Source of the DNA: Pseudoalteromonas caenipelagi
GTDB lineage: Bacteria > Pseudomonadota > Gammaproteobacteria > Enterobacterales > Alteromonadaceae
Length of the DNA: 64,000 nucleotides
Assembly: GCF_013140855.1 (NCBI RefSeq)
Contig: NZ_JABBPG010000001.1
Location: 1-64,000, forward strand
Reading direction: 5' to 3'
Under the pieces are notes generated by a model that saw only the letters and a program-made list of their open reading frames with translations, made no database searches and was not told the DNA's origin. Positions 8,357 through 18,117 of the stretch are shown in pieces. The number at the start of each line of letters is the position of its first letter. Positions within the stretch are counted from its first letter, which is position 1. The translations under genes were made by a program, and so were the position numbers.

Positions 8357-9259
8357 TTAATCCTTCTGGAATAGTTGATTCTCTAATGTATGGCCGTTGA
8401 CCAATTGACGATACTGCCAGTTATTTTTATAGCAGTACTTAAGTAAGTGTATATCAAATTGATCATGGCTAGCCTGATATTCAATAATAAATTCTTTGTT
8501 CTGACTTTGTGACACGTAGAGTACGCCGCTAAGTTGTTTGAGCAGCTCCTTTGCATCTTTATATTGATCTTGCAATTGAAGGGTAAGGTACTTGCTACTA
8601 CCCGTTTGTTCGTTGCGATTGTGAGTAGTCAATATGCCTTTATCTAAGTACAAAACATGGCTGCATAAACGTTCAAGCTCAGCTAAGTCGTGAGAGCTAA
8701 GAATAAAGCTCACGTCATCACTTAAAGAGGAAATCAGCGAGCGAATCTCTCTTGCATTAATAGGGTCAAGTCCCGCAGTTGCTTCGTCAAGTAAGACAAT
8801 TTTGGGGTTGCCCAACAGAGCCTGTGCAATACAAACACGTTTTCTCATACCATGAGACAACTCGTTAATTTTTGAGTTGTGGTTCTCACTTAAACCAACA
8901 AGCTCAAGGACTCTTGTTGTATCTTGTAATGCCTCAACTTTACTCAAGCCTTGTAATAAACCGTAAAAGCATAGTTGCTTTTGAATAGAGAATCTGGGGT
9001 CTAATGTTGCATCTTGAGGTAGTGCGGCTAGCTTGCCAAACAAGCTTGGATGGCCAAGTGGTTGTCCGAGTATGCGTACCGTGCCGCTGTCTGGTTGCAG
9101 ATATCCACACAGCACACTGAACAGCGTGGTTTTACCAGCGCCATTAGGGCCAACTAAAGCGGTGGTGGCTCCTGATTCAATGGTAAAGCTGACATTATTA
9201 AGGGCTTTTTTAGAACCAAAAGACTTAGATAAATGATTTACCTCTATTAAGGTGCTCAT
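8357..9259 (-). CDS. ABC-2 type exporter, ATP-binding subunit
   Basis: This 300-aa ATPase has Walker A GPNGAGKTT near residue 38, the signature LSHGMRKR, Walker B IVLLDEATAGLD and the H-loop SSHDLAE. A C-terminal extension of about 80 aa resembles NosF/CcmA-type exporters. Its start overlaps the upstream permease stop by 4 nt, so the two form one transporter. The substrate cannot be read from sequence. Confidence 0.88.
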   Translation of the reverse strand: MSTLIEVNHLSKSFGSKKALNNVSFTIESGATTALVGPNGAGKTTLFSVLCGYLQPDSGTVRILGQPLGHPSLFGKLAALPQDATLDPRFSIQKQLCFYGLLQGLSKVEALQDTTRVLELVGLSENHNSKINELSHGMRKRVCIAQALLGNPKIVLLDEATAGLDPINAREIRSLISSLSDDVSFILSSHDLAELERLCSHVLYLDKGILTTHNRNEQTGSSKYLTLQLQDQYKDAKELLKQLSGVLYVSQSQNKEFIIEYQASHDQFDIHLLKYCYKNNWQYRQLVNGHTLENQLFQKD

Positions 9260-10065
9260 AGTGAACGTCTCCTAAATACAACAATGCTTAATGCAAGTAA
9301 CGCGCAAGACTGAAGTAATGGGATCAGCCAGAGGGTAAAGGGAACGTTTGTTTGTGGGGCAATATCCATAAGTTGAACACCAGGGAACGCATAAAATAGC
9401 ACATCGAGTAAAGGTAAGTAGCTACTTAAATAGGACAACAAAGCATTGCCTAAAGTAAAAAGCAGTATCGCAAGTACGATAGATAAGCGAGAAGAGCTAC
9501 ATATTAGGTTGAGTAAAGACATAAGAGCAATAAAAGGCATCGCAGTGAGGCTCAATTGACAAATTAAAGTAACTGCCAAGCCTAAGCCTGAAAGTGCCAA
9601 TTCAGGGGCTCGATAAGCCATTACTATAGTAGTTGCCAATGCAGTTAGTGCGATCAAGCATATTATGATTATGAATTGACCGAAGAATCGTCCAAGTAGT
9701 AGCTCATCTCGTGTACTACGCAGGCTTAAAAACCGCAAAGTGCCTCTTTGTCTGTCTCCTACGGTTTGATCCGAGCAAACAAATAATGAAAATAGCGGAA
9801 AGCTGTACAGTGCAATAAGCCAGAATATGGCAAGTTCTGCTTGTGGCCAACTAACCAATTCGCGTAGTCCTATGTTTCCAGCAAGTTCTTGTGCTGCTTC
9901 AGAAAATTGTGGGCTACTCAAAAATGGCACGGCATGCCCGATGGGGTAACGTAAAATCATGAGCCAGACCATAGCAAAGGCTGCTAAGGCTAACAAACCA
10001 CGTTTTGTTGCAAATAGGCGGGTAAGCTCAAAAAGAGCTAATTGCCACACTCTGTATATATTCAT
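9256..10065 (-). CDS. ABC-2 type exporter, permease subunit
   Basis: This 269-aa protein has six hydrophobic segments and a cytoplasmic stretch (DRQRGTLRFLSLRSTRDELLLGRFFGQ) typical of NosY-like ABC-2 permeases. It is the first gene of a minus-strand operon of permease, ATPase and PH-domain protein. aaggagaat sits close before the ATG. No nos genes are nearby, so a copper or nitrous-oxide role is not implied. Confidence 0.85.
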   Translation of the reverse strand: MNIYRVWQLALFELTRLFATKRGLLALAAFAMVWLMILRYPIGHAVPFLSSPQFSEAAQELAGNIGLRELVSWPQAELAIFWLIALYSFPLFSLFVCSDQTVGDRQRGTLRFLSLRSTRDELLLGRFFGQFIIIICLIALTALATTIVMAYRAPELALSGLGLAVTLICQLSLTAMPFIALMSLLNLICSSSRLSIVLAILLFTLGNALLSYLSSYLPLLDVLFYAFPGVQLMDIAPQTNVPFTLWLIPLLQSCALLALSIVVFRRRSL

Positions 10066-10166
10066 AGATTCTCCTTTGCCTTACACAATAGCTTGTAAAA
10101 CAAAGGAGATAAACTGAAAATATGTTTCAGAGTGTGGCTATCTGTTACATTTAGAGTACTAGCTCA

Positions 10167-11987
10167 TTACCAGCCACATTGACGGCCTTTGTTTTGCTCA
10201 TCTAAATATTTTTGTAGCGGTGCAAAGTAATCTAAAATAGCGGTCGCATCCATCTGTTGCTTGCCAGTTACTTTTTCTAATGCTTCTTGCCACGGACGAC
10301 TACTGCCCATCTCTAGCATGGCATTAAGCTTTTCGCCTGCTTCTTTAGACTTGTAAATAGAGCAACGGTGAATTGCTTCTTTGTTTCCCGCGGTTTCACA
10401 CAATGCACGGTGGAAGTCAAACTGAAGAATATGAGCTAAAAAGTAGCGTGTATAAGGCACATTCCCTGGTACATGGTATTTAGCACCGGCATCAAAATCT
10501 GCTTCTGAACGATCAATTGGCGCTTGAATACCTTGATATTTCTCTCTTAAGTCCCACCAAGCTTGGTTGTATTGCTCTGGCGTAATTTCGCCAGAGAATA
10601 CTTTCCAGCGCCATTGGTCTACAAGCAATCCAAACGGGATAAATGCAACTTTATCTAAAGCCATACGCATAAGGAGCCCAATGTCTTTCGACTCATCAGG
10701 CACCTGATCAAGTAAGCCTATTTTTTTCAAATATCCAGGTGTAACAGAAAGGGCGATAGTATCACCAATCGCTTCGTGGAAGCCGTCATTTGCGCTGTCT
10801 TGATAGAAGATAGGCTGCGCTTTGTATGCTCGTTGATAAAAGTTATGACCTAACTCGTGGTGAATTGTTGAGAATTCCTCGCCAGTGCGCTGAATACACA
10901 TCTTGATACGAACATCGTCCTGATTGTCTAAATTCCATGCAGATGCATGACACTGTACGTCACGGTCGCGTGGTTTTAAGAATAATGAGCGTTCATAAAA
11001 AGTATCAGGTAAAGGTGCAAAGCCCATCGAGGTAAAGAATTTTTCTGCACCCTTAACCATATCCATTTCGGTATAGTTATGTTTTTCAAGTAGTTCAGTG
11101 ACATCGTAACCTGGATCGGCATTTTCAGGCGCGACCACATCGTAAATGTTACCCCATTGCTGTGCCCACATATTACCTAACAAATGTGCAGGAATAGGCT
11201 GGTCTTGAGGCACTTTGTCTTCGCCATATTGCTCACCTAGCTTTGCTCTAACATGGCAGTGTAGTGCATTGTACAGCGGCTTAACCTGACCCCACAGTCT
11301 ATCGAGTTCATTAGCAAAGTCATCAGCAGGCATGTCATACTTACTTCTCCACATTGCGCCAGTGTCTTTATAACCTAGCTCTTGTGCACCTTCATTTGCC
11401 AATACAACTTGTTTTTCAAACAGTGGACGCATTGGTTTTGAGATCTGGCGCCAGCCTTGCCATGCATCAAGTAACTCATTGTAGTCACGACTTGTTGCCA
11501 TTTTGCTGGTTAAATCACCAAGACTTGCGCAATTATCACCATCTTTACAGTATTTGCCTTTTGCATATAGACCATCAAGTTCTGCAAGTAGCGATGCTAA
11601 CTCAGCTGATTTTTCGGCATTTTGCGGCGCAGCCATTGTGAGAGACAGTTTAAGTTTATCCATTTTTCTACGAGTGTCTTCGCTTAGATCTGCTTTGTCA
11701 AAGCGAGCGGCTTCACTTGCTAAGCGCACAACCGTATCTGTAGATTCTTGGCCAACACTTGCTGCAAGGGCTGCAGTATCTTCGGTAACAAAGTTTGCGT
11801 AAATCCACTGTGCTCGGTTGCCTCTAATACTTAAATCTTCAAGGGTAGTTTGTGCATCAGCAAGGAATTTTTCAGCGTCTTTTTCAGTGACTGCTGGTGA
11901 TGAAGCTGAAGTTGTATTACAGCCAGACAGAGAAAGTGCAGTCGCTACAACACAGGCTCCAAGGCTTAGTTTGAATAATGGTTTCAT
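10167..11987 (-). CDS. M2-family (ACE-like) peptidyl-dipeptidase lipoprotein
   Basis: This 606-aa protein begins with a signal peptide and lipobox LSGC, so it is likely periplasmic and lipid-anchored. The zinc site is HHELGH near residue 376, with the third ligand Glu in HEAIGDT about 24 residues later, as in the M2 family (angiotensin-converting enzyme). Length agrees with bacterial M2 enzymes, which remove C-terminal dipeptides. It stands alone, divergent from fadE. A nutritional role in peptide use is inferred. Confidence 0.9.
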   Translation of the reverse strand: MKPLFKLSLGACVVATALSLSGCNTTSASSPAVTEKDAEKFLADAQTTLEDLSIRGNRAQWIYANFVTEDTAALAASVGQESTDTVVRLASEAARFDKADLSEDTRRKMDKLKLSLTMAAPQNAEKSAELASLLAELDGLYAKGKYCKDGDNCASLGDLTSKMATSRDYNELLDAWQGWRQISKPMRPLFEKQVVLANEGAQELGYKDTGAMWRSKYDMPADDFANELDRLWGQVKPLYNALHCHVRAKLGEQYGEDKVPQDQPIPAHLLGNMWAQQWGNIYDVVAPENADPGYDVTELLEKHNYTEMDMVKGAEKFFTSMGFAPLPDTFYERSLFLKPRDRDVQCHASAWNLDNQDDVRIKMCIQRTGEEFSTIHHELGHNFYQRAYKAQPIFYQDSANDGFHEAIGDTIALSVTPGYLKKIGLLDQVPDESKDIGLLMRMALDKVAFIPFGLLVDQWRWKVFSGEITPEQYNQAWWDLREKYQGIQAPIDRSEADFDAGAKYHVPGNVPYTRYFLAHILQFDFHRALCETAGNKEAIHRCSIYKSKEAGEKLNAMLEMGSSRPWQEALEKVTGKQQMDATAILDYFAPLQKYLDEQNKGRQCGW

Positions 11988-12130
11988 TTGATTATCACTT
12001 GTTGTTATTGATGCAGGTCATGATATCAGCGTGGTACAAAAGGGACAAATAAACTGAGGCCATCTGAGTCAATAAATTGAGTTTGTGTGATTTTTAAGCA
12101 TACTTAAAGCGTTACGAACAGGAGGTCTAT

Positions 12131-14398
12131 ATGATGGGCATTATCGTTTTAGTAATCGTTTTGATATGTATCGTGTTTTCGGTGCAAACATTTCGATATA
12201 GGTTTATAACATTGCCAGTAATGCGTTACTTCAAACGCGCTTTACCACAACTGAGCCAAACTGAACAAGAAGCGATGGAAGCGGGTGACACTTGGTGGGA
12301 TTCTCAACTCTTTTCGGGTCGCCCGAATTGGCAAAAATGGCATCAAATAGATGCACCAAAACTTACCAGTGACGAGCAAGCATTTATAGATAACGAGCTC
12401 GAAACGTTACTATCAATGCTTGATGAACAGCAAATTAGGCATGATAAAGACTTACCAGAAGCGGTTTGGACATTTCTCAAAGAGCATGGCTTTTTTGCAT
12501 TTATAATTCCTAAAAAGTTTGGCGGGAGAGCGTTCAGTGCTCAAGCTAATTCTACGATAGTTGCTAAGATAGCGAGTAAAAGTCTCTCAACAGCGGTTAC
12601 TGTAATGGTGCCAAACAGCTTAGGTCCGGCGGAACTTTTACTGCATTATGGTACTTCTGAGCAACAGCAGCAGTGGTTGCCTAAGCTTGCAACGGGGGAG
12701 GCGTTACCCTGTTTTGCATTGACAGCACTAGAAGCAGGATCGGATGCGGGGGCAATTGATGATTATGGCGTTGTATGCCAAAAGACCATTAAAGGTGAAA
12801 AAGTACTTGGCCTAGAACTTACGTGGTCAAAGCGTTATATCACATTAGCACCGGTAGCAACATTACTCGGTTTGGCTTTTAAAGCTTATGACCCCGAAGG
12901 TTTACTTGGTGGCAAACATGCTTTAGGTATAACTTGTGCACTTATTCCAACAAATCACAAAGGCGTTAAAGTGGGACCACGGCATAACCCATTAGATCAT
13001 GGCTTTATGAATGGCACAACGCAAGGCAGTAAAGTTTTCATTCCTCTGGGTTGGGTTATTGGGGGGCAGGCAGGAATAGGCAAAGGTTGGCGAATGTTAG
13101 TTTCTTGTTTAAGTGCCGGAAGAGGAATTTCGTTACCTGCGTTAAGCGCTGGCACCGCTCACTTGTGTACAAGAACCACAACTGCATACAGTTTAATAAG
13201 GGAGCAGTTTGGTCAATCAATCGCTGATTTTGAAGGCGTACAGGAGAGCTTGGCGCGTATTGTCGGTTTGACCTATAGCATTGAAGCATGCCGACAAACA
13301 ACGGCTCAGGCCATTGATATGAAAAAAAGCCCAGCGGTGATCACTGCCATTGCCAAGTACCACCTTACTGAAATGTCGCGCACAGTTATGAATGACGCAC
13401 TCGATATTCATGGCGGCAAGGGAATACAAAAAGGGCCTAACAACTATTTGGCGAACAATTACACTGGGATCCCAATTTCAATTACGGTTGAGGGGGCAAA
13501 TATATTAACGCGCAATTTGATGATTTTTGGGCAAGGTGCAACAAGGTGCCACCCGTACATTTTTCAACAAATCAAACTTATTCAAGACTCTGAAGGGACG
13601 GAGCGAGTGAGAGAGTTTGACAAATTACTTATGGCGCACTTGCAGCACACCAGTATCAATACACTGAAAATGCTATGGTTGAGCCTGACAAGAGGGCATG
13701 GTTTGTCTGTAAAAACGTCTGGTCCAACGCAGGTGTTCTATAAAAAGCTAAATTGGCTGAGTGTGTGTTTGAGCGTGTGTTCAGACATAGCAATGCTGAA
13801 GCTTGGTGGAGAGTTGAAGCGTAAAGAGATGTTATCAGCCCGTTTAGGTGATGTGTTGAGCCACTTATACCTCGCATCATGCGTGCTAAAAAAGTATGAA
13901 CACGATGGCCGTCAGCATGGAGATTTTAACGCGGTCAATTATGCAATTTCCCATCATTTAAAAGAGGGGTTTAATGCACTTGATTGCTTTATAGATAATT
14001 TTACTAACCGAGTAGTGGCACAAATAATAAAGCGAAGTTGCCATTTATTTGGGCATGGTATGAAAGGACCTTCGAATCACATAATAAGTATACTTTGCAA
14101 AAATACTTTATCTGACAAAAGTGCGCGAGAAAGAGTAAGTCACTTGTGTACAGTTGAAGCGGGTGGAGCGATACAAGAGCTAGAGCAGGCTTATATTGAA
14201 TACAAGCTAACTCAGTCAGCTCGCAGCAAATTTAAACAGTGGCAGAAGCGTTTTAAAATACTCGATTTTGATAAATCATTTGCTGAGCTAGTTAAAATGG
14301 CACAAACAGATCAAGTCTTAACAAGTGAAGAAGCGCAATCACTTGTCGAAGCGCAAGATCTGCGTTTGAAAGCGATTGCGGTTGATGTTTTTGATTAA
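12131..14398 (+). CDS. fadE: Acyl-CoA dehydrogenase FadE
   Basis: This 755-aa flavoprotein of fatty-acid beta-oxidation converts acyl-CoA to trans-2-enoyl-CoA. An N-terminal membrane helix (about residues 3-20) and the FadE-specific opening precede the acyl-CoA dehydrogenase core (FALTALEAGSDAGAI; DALDIHGGKGIQ). The FadE C-terminal domain follows. It is somewhat shorter than E. coli FadE (814 aa). Two ATGs lie in tandem (12131 and 12134); GGAGG at 12121-12125 suits the second at least as well. It converges on the next gene with a 2-bp gap. No clear FadR site was found. Confidence 0.92.
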   Translation: MMGIIVLVIVLICIVFSVQTFRYRFITLPVMRYFKRALPQLSQTEQEAMEAGDTWWDSQLFSGRPNWQKWHQIDAPKLTSDEQAFIDNELETLLSMLDEQQIRHDKDLPEAVWTFLKEHGFFAFIIPKKFGGRAFSAQANSTIVAKIASKSLSTAVTVMVPNSLGPAELLLHYGTSEQQQQWLPKLATGEALPCFALTALEAGSDAGAIDDYGVVCQKTIKGEKVLGLELTWSKRYITLAPVATLLGLAFKAYDPEGLLGGKHALGITCALIPTNHKGVKVGPRHNPLDHGFMNGTTQGSKVFIPLGWVIGGQAGIGKGWRMLVSCLSAGRGISLPALSAGTAHLCTRTTTAYSLIREQFGQSIADFEGVQESLARIVGLTYSIEACRQTTAQAIDMKKSPAVITAIAKYHLTEMSRTVMNDALDIHGGKGIQKGPNNYLANNYTGIPISITVEGANILTRNLMIFGQGATRCHPYIFQQIKLIQDSEGTERVREFDKLLMAHLQHTSINTLKMLWLSLTRGHGLSVKTSGPTQVFYKKLNWLSVCLSVCSDIAMLKLGGELKRKEMLSARLGDVLSHLYLASCVLKKYEHDGRQHGDFNAVNYAISHHLKEGFNALDCFIDNFTNRVVAQIIKRSCHLFGHGMKGPSNHIISILCKNTLSDKSARERVSHLCTVEAGGAIQELEQAYIEYKLTQSARSKFKQWQKRFKILDFDKSFAELVKMAQTDQVLTSEEAQSLVEAQDLRLKAIAVDVFD

Positions 14399-14400
14399 CA

Positions 14401-14838
14401 TTATCTGGCAAATGGATCAGGGTTGATTTTATCAATGTACCATTTGCCCTTCTTCCGAAGCATTTGCACACTGCGCATGTCATCCACTTTTTCGCCATTA
14501 AAATAGCCTGTAAAGACCATGTTTACTTTGGCATGGTCGCCATATTGTTCTCTTAAGCTGGCATTTGTCATATCAATTTCTATGGTCACTTCATCAAACT
14601 GCATATTAACAAGGTTTCTTGTAAATTGTGATGCAGTACCGTAAGAGCGCATTATCCGTGCTAGCCTTGGAGTAGCATGTTCCAGCGCCAAGTTAATATT
14701 ATTCTTGTTGTACAATGCGTCAAAATAGAGAGTTGCAGTGTATCCTGGCGTATCTTCGTCACCGCTGGGTTTATCTTCCCCCCCACATGCGACTAAAAAT
14801 AAGCTAAGCGCTACTAGAATGGTTTGTATAATTTTCAT
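14401..14838 (-). CDS. Small lipoprotein of unknown function, 145 aa
   Basis: The signal peptide and lipobox LVACGG (Cys near residue 17) mark an outer-membrane or periplasmic lipoprotein. The rest has an NTF2/DUF4878-like feel (YFDALYNKNNINLALEHATP ... KKGKWYIDKI), but the family is not certain. The ATG at 14838 was chosen over an upstream in-frame ATG because it begins the signal peptide. It converges with fadE and is transcribed away from the efflux operon. Confidence 0.65.
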   Translation of the reverse strand: MKIIQTILVALSLFLVACGGEDKPSGDEDTPGYTATLYFDALYNKNNINLALEHATPRLARIMRSYGTASQFTRNLVNMQFDEVTIEIDMTNASLREQYGDHAKVNMVFTGYFNGEKVDDMRSVQMLRKKGKWYIDKINPDPFAR

Positions 14839-14916
14839 AATAAATTGAAATAGTTCTAGATTGCCTAAGTTTGTAATCAAATTAACGATATGTAAAGGTA
14901 AGAGAGGGGTTGAAAT

Positions 14917-14946
14917 AAAAAAAGCTCGCATTTAAACGAGCTTTTT
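14917..14946. terminator. Terminator of the RND efflux operon
   Basis: aaaaaaagctcg / cgagcttttt with A/T tracts on both sides. On the minus strand it lies just beyond the stop of the RND pump gene. Confidence 0.85.
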
Positions 14947-14965
14947 GGTTGGGTAAATACAAAGT

Positions 14966-17900
14966 TTAAACTTGTTCTGTGACAGCTGTGTTTATGTCAG
15001 CTTTTTTTGAACGTCTTTTTAAAAGCGCTTTGATGTCTTCCAACATCACGTACTGACATGGAATAAGTATCAAGGTGATCACCGTAGCAAAAAGTACACC
15101 AAAGGCAAGGGATACAGCCATGGGGATCACAATCTGTGCTTGTAAGCTAGTTTCCATAATGATGGGTACTAGGCCCATAAAAGTTGTTAAAGAAGTCAGT
15201 AAGATTGCTCTAAAACGCAAGCATCCCGCGTCTACAACCGCTTGTTTAATAGAAGCCCCTTCTTTGCGCGCTCTATTAACGAAGTCAACCATCACTAGGG
15301 AGTCATTGACTACCACACCGGCTACTGCAATGATGCCGAAAAATGATAGGCTGCTCATGGTCATACCCATAACGATATGACCGATAACAGCACCAACTAC
15401 GCCAAATGGTATCACTGACATAATTAATATTGGCTGTGAATATGAGCGAAGTGGAATCGCAAGCAGAGCAAAGATAATCATTAGCGATAATGCGAAATCT
15501 CTGACTTGTTCTGCTACGCTGTTCATTTCCTCTTCGATACGGCCAGCCACGTTACTGGTTACGCCAGGGTAGTTTTTAAGTAGTGCTGGCAGATATTCAT
15601 CTCTAATTTCTTCTGCAATTTTAAAGGGTTCTGCTTGGTTAGTATCGACAGAGGCCCATACGTTTACGGTACGTTTTGCATTTTCACGACGTATGCGATT
15701 TACACCATCAACTAATTTAACGTCAGCTACCTCAATCAACGGCACTTCAGCACCTGAAGGACTAATGATACGCACATCCTGAATATCGCTAATCGAGTTG
15801 CGAGCATCCTTTGGATAGCGGATCATTACTTTAACCTCTTCGCCATTGCGCAATATACGCTGTGCTTCAAGGCCGTAGTAGCTAAAGTTAACTTGTGAAG
15901 CAACGTCAGACAATGTCAGTCCCATACTGTAAGCCAGAGGCTTAAGCTCTAGTTGCACTTCATCAGTTGCACTTTGCATTGAATCATTTACATCACCGAC
16001 ACCGGCAATACCGTTTAACTTCGCCTTCAGTAAATTGGCAACTTCTTTAAGTTGGTCCTTGTCTTTGCCTTCTAAGCGGAAGTTAATATCGCCATCGTCG
16101 CGACCGCCATTCATAATGCTGTCTTCGATATTGAGCGTTTTAACGCCTGGCAACGGTGGCATTTGCTCTCGCCACATTGCACTGAGCGCAAATGTATCAA
16201 TAGGGCGTAAGTCAGGCTCAACCAATATTGCCATAATGTTTGCTCTAGTACGACCACGTAAACTAACAGACAAGTCTCTTACCATACCTGTTCCGTACTT
16301 AGCTTCAATTTGTTTATCAACGGCTAAGATCAAATCTTCCACTTTTTGTGCAGTTTGCAATGTTGCAGTTTCAGATGATGATAAATTCATCTCAATATTA
16401 ACTTGTGGAAAATCATGTGGGATCTTAGGGTTAGCAACAAACTTAACTAACCCGCCAGCAAATAACCCGGCAGTAACAATGATTATGCTCAAGAAACCGA
16501 TAATGACGGTATAACGATAATGTATACAGCGTACAATGAATGGGCGATACAGGTTATCGATAAAGTGTTTTAATCCAGCATCTAATGAAGCACGTAAGCG
16601 ATGGAATGGATTTTTGGGATTACTAGGCTTGTTTTTCATAGCTGCCAAGTGAGCTGGTAAGATCAACTTAGACTCAACTAAAGAAAACAGTAGGCATAAA
16701 ATGATAACACCGCCAATTGCTTTAGAAAACGCTGCAGCTGGGCCTGTAGCAAAAGTTTGCGGCAAGAATGCAGCAACGGTTGTTAACACGCCAAATGTGG
16801 CTGGAATTGCAACACGTTTAACTCCTCGAACAACATTGTCTAAAGTGTGACCATTTTTTTCAATCTCAGAGTGTACTGATTCTCCGACGACAATGGCGTC
16901 ATCTACCACAATCCCCAGTACGAGAATAAAGGCGAACAGAGAAGCCAAGTTGATGGTGATATCAAGGGAACCAATCGGCATCAGTAAAAATGCACCAAGG
17001 AAAGAGACTGGCAAACCCATCATTACCCAAAATGCCAATCTGACGCGTAGGAAAAGTGCTAACATTAACATGACTAAAATGCCGCCTAAGATCATGTTTT
17101 CTATCATCATGTTCAAGCGGCCGTTTAGGTAGTACGTCAAGTCGATAAGAGGTTCAATCTCAACACCCGCAGGAAGCGTTTTATTACGTTCAGCAAGGTA
17201 ATTTTTAATGGTCGTAGCGACTTTAGTGATATCTTGATCTTTTGAGGCTTGAACTTCAAAAGTGAGTGAATTCTTACCGTTGTATTTAGAGTACTGAAGC
17301 CCTTCTTCGAAGCCATCATGTACGGTTGCAACATCACCTAAGCGGATTTGTGCACCATCTTCAAGCGTTAGTAATGGTAGATTTTCAAACTCTTTACCAC
17401 GGTACGCTTGGTTTTCAACACGCATTGAAATATAACCATTTTCAGAACGAATCTGGCCAGCCGACATATTGGCTGAGAAGGCTTTAACTGCCTGTGAAAT
17501 ATCCCTAAAGCTTAAGCCATACTCTCTTAGTTTATCAGGGCTGATCTCAATACCAATTTCATAATTTAGGCCGCTATGAAACTCAAGCAAGTTAATACCT
17601 GGCAATGCAAGCATTTCATCGTGGATCGTGTTGCCAAGCTCTTTTAACTGTTTATTGTCAAGGTCGCCATACAAAGATAACCACATAACTTCTTGTTTGA
17701 ATTTATCGTAGCTTACGATTGGTCGCTCCATACCCACTGGAAAACTCGGTATCGAATCAATTTGCATTTTTACTTCGTCTAATACGACCAGAGGCTCATA
17801 ATGATCCTCTACTTCAATCCAAGTTTGTGAAAAGCCGCGGTTGGAGTAGGTGATCATACGTTTGATCCCCTCCAAACCTTCCATTGCTTCTTCAACTTTA

Positions 17901-18112
17901 ATCGTGATCCCTTCTTCAACTTCTTGAGGAGCGGCACCTGGATATATGGCTTGAACACTTAACCAGTGGCTTTCAAATTGCGGAAACATCTGTTTGCGGA
18001 TCGAAAATGCAGTCAGTAATCCTCCGATTAAAATAAATATCATCAGCAGGTTGGCTGCAACAGGGTTGCGTGCAAACCACGCAATCAAGCCTTTTTCAGT
18101 TGGCATACTCAT
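14966..18112 (-). CDS. RND-family efflux pump, inner-membrane transporter
   Basis: This 1048-aa AcrB-type proton/drug antiporter has twelve predicted membrane helices and two large periplasmic loops. The TM4 relay is present (GIVVDDAIVVGESV, with the paired Asp of AcrB D407/D408). The TM10 segment reads AGVVVNDSLVMVDFVN where AcrB has the essential Lys940 region (AKNAILIVEF), so the lysine is Val here. This is a recurring feature of a distinct RND subgroup. It lies 5 nt after the membrane-fusion gene in the same operon. No outer-membrane factor is encoded here. The substrate is unknown. Confidence 0.9.
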   Translation of the reverse strand: MSMPTEKGLIAWFARNPVAANLLMIFILIGGLLTAFSIRKQMFPQFESHWLSVQAIYPGAAPQEVEEGITIKVEEAMEGLEGIKRMITYSNRGFSQTWIEVEDHYEPLVVLDEVKMQIDSIPSFPVGMERPIVSYDKFKQEVMWLSLYGDLDNKQLKELGNTIHDEMLALPGINLLEFHSGLNYEIGIEISPDKLREYGLSFRDISQAVKAFSANMSAGQIRSENGYISMRVENQAYRGKEFENLPLLTLEDGAQIRLGDVATVHDGFEEGLQYSKYNGKNSLTFEVQASKDQDITKVATTIKNYLAERNKTLPAGVEIEPLIDLTYYLNGRLNMMIENMILGGILVMLMLALFLRVRLAFWVMMGLPVSFLGAFLLMPIGSLDITINLASLFAFILVLGIVVDDAIVVGESVHSEIEKNGHTLDNVVRGVKRVAIPATFGVLTTVAAFLPQTFATGPAAAFSKAIGGVIILCLLFSLVESKLILPAHLAAMKNKPSNPKNPFHRLRASLDAGLKHFIDNLYRPFIVRCIHYRYTVIIGFLSIIIVTAGLFAGGLVKFVANPKIPHDFPQVNIEMNLSSSETATLQTAQKVEDLILAVDKQIEAKYGTGMVRDLSVSLRGRTRANIMAILVEPDLRPIDTFALSAMWREQMPPLPGVKTLNIEDSIMNGGRDDGDINFRLEGKDKDQLKEVANLLKAKLNGIAGVGDVNDSMQSATDEVQLELKPLAYSMGLTLSDVASQVNFSYYGLEAQRILRNGEEVKVMIRYPKDARNSISDIQDVRIISPSGAEVPLIEVADVKLVDGVNRIRRENAKRTVNVWASVDTNQAEPFKIAEEIRDEYLPALLKNYPGVTSNVAGRIEEEMNSVAEQVRDFALSLMIIFALLAIPLRSYSQPILIMSVIPFGVVGAVIGHIVMGMTMSSLSFFGIIAVAGVVVNDSLVMVDFVNRARKEGASIKQAVVDAGCLRFRAILLTSLTTFMGLVPIIMETSLQAQIVIPMAVSLAFGVLFATVITLILIPCQYVMLEDIKALLKRRSKKADINTAVTEQV

Positions 18113-18117
18113 ATACC

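Noticed and set aside
11354-11802. Two plus-strand ORFs inside the M2 peptidase gene
   Set aside because: Antisense shadows of a clear 606-aa enzyme.
16035-16514. 159-aa plus-strand ORF inside the RND pump gene
   Set aside because: Shadow frame opposite a conserved transporter.
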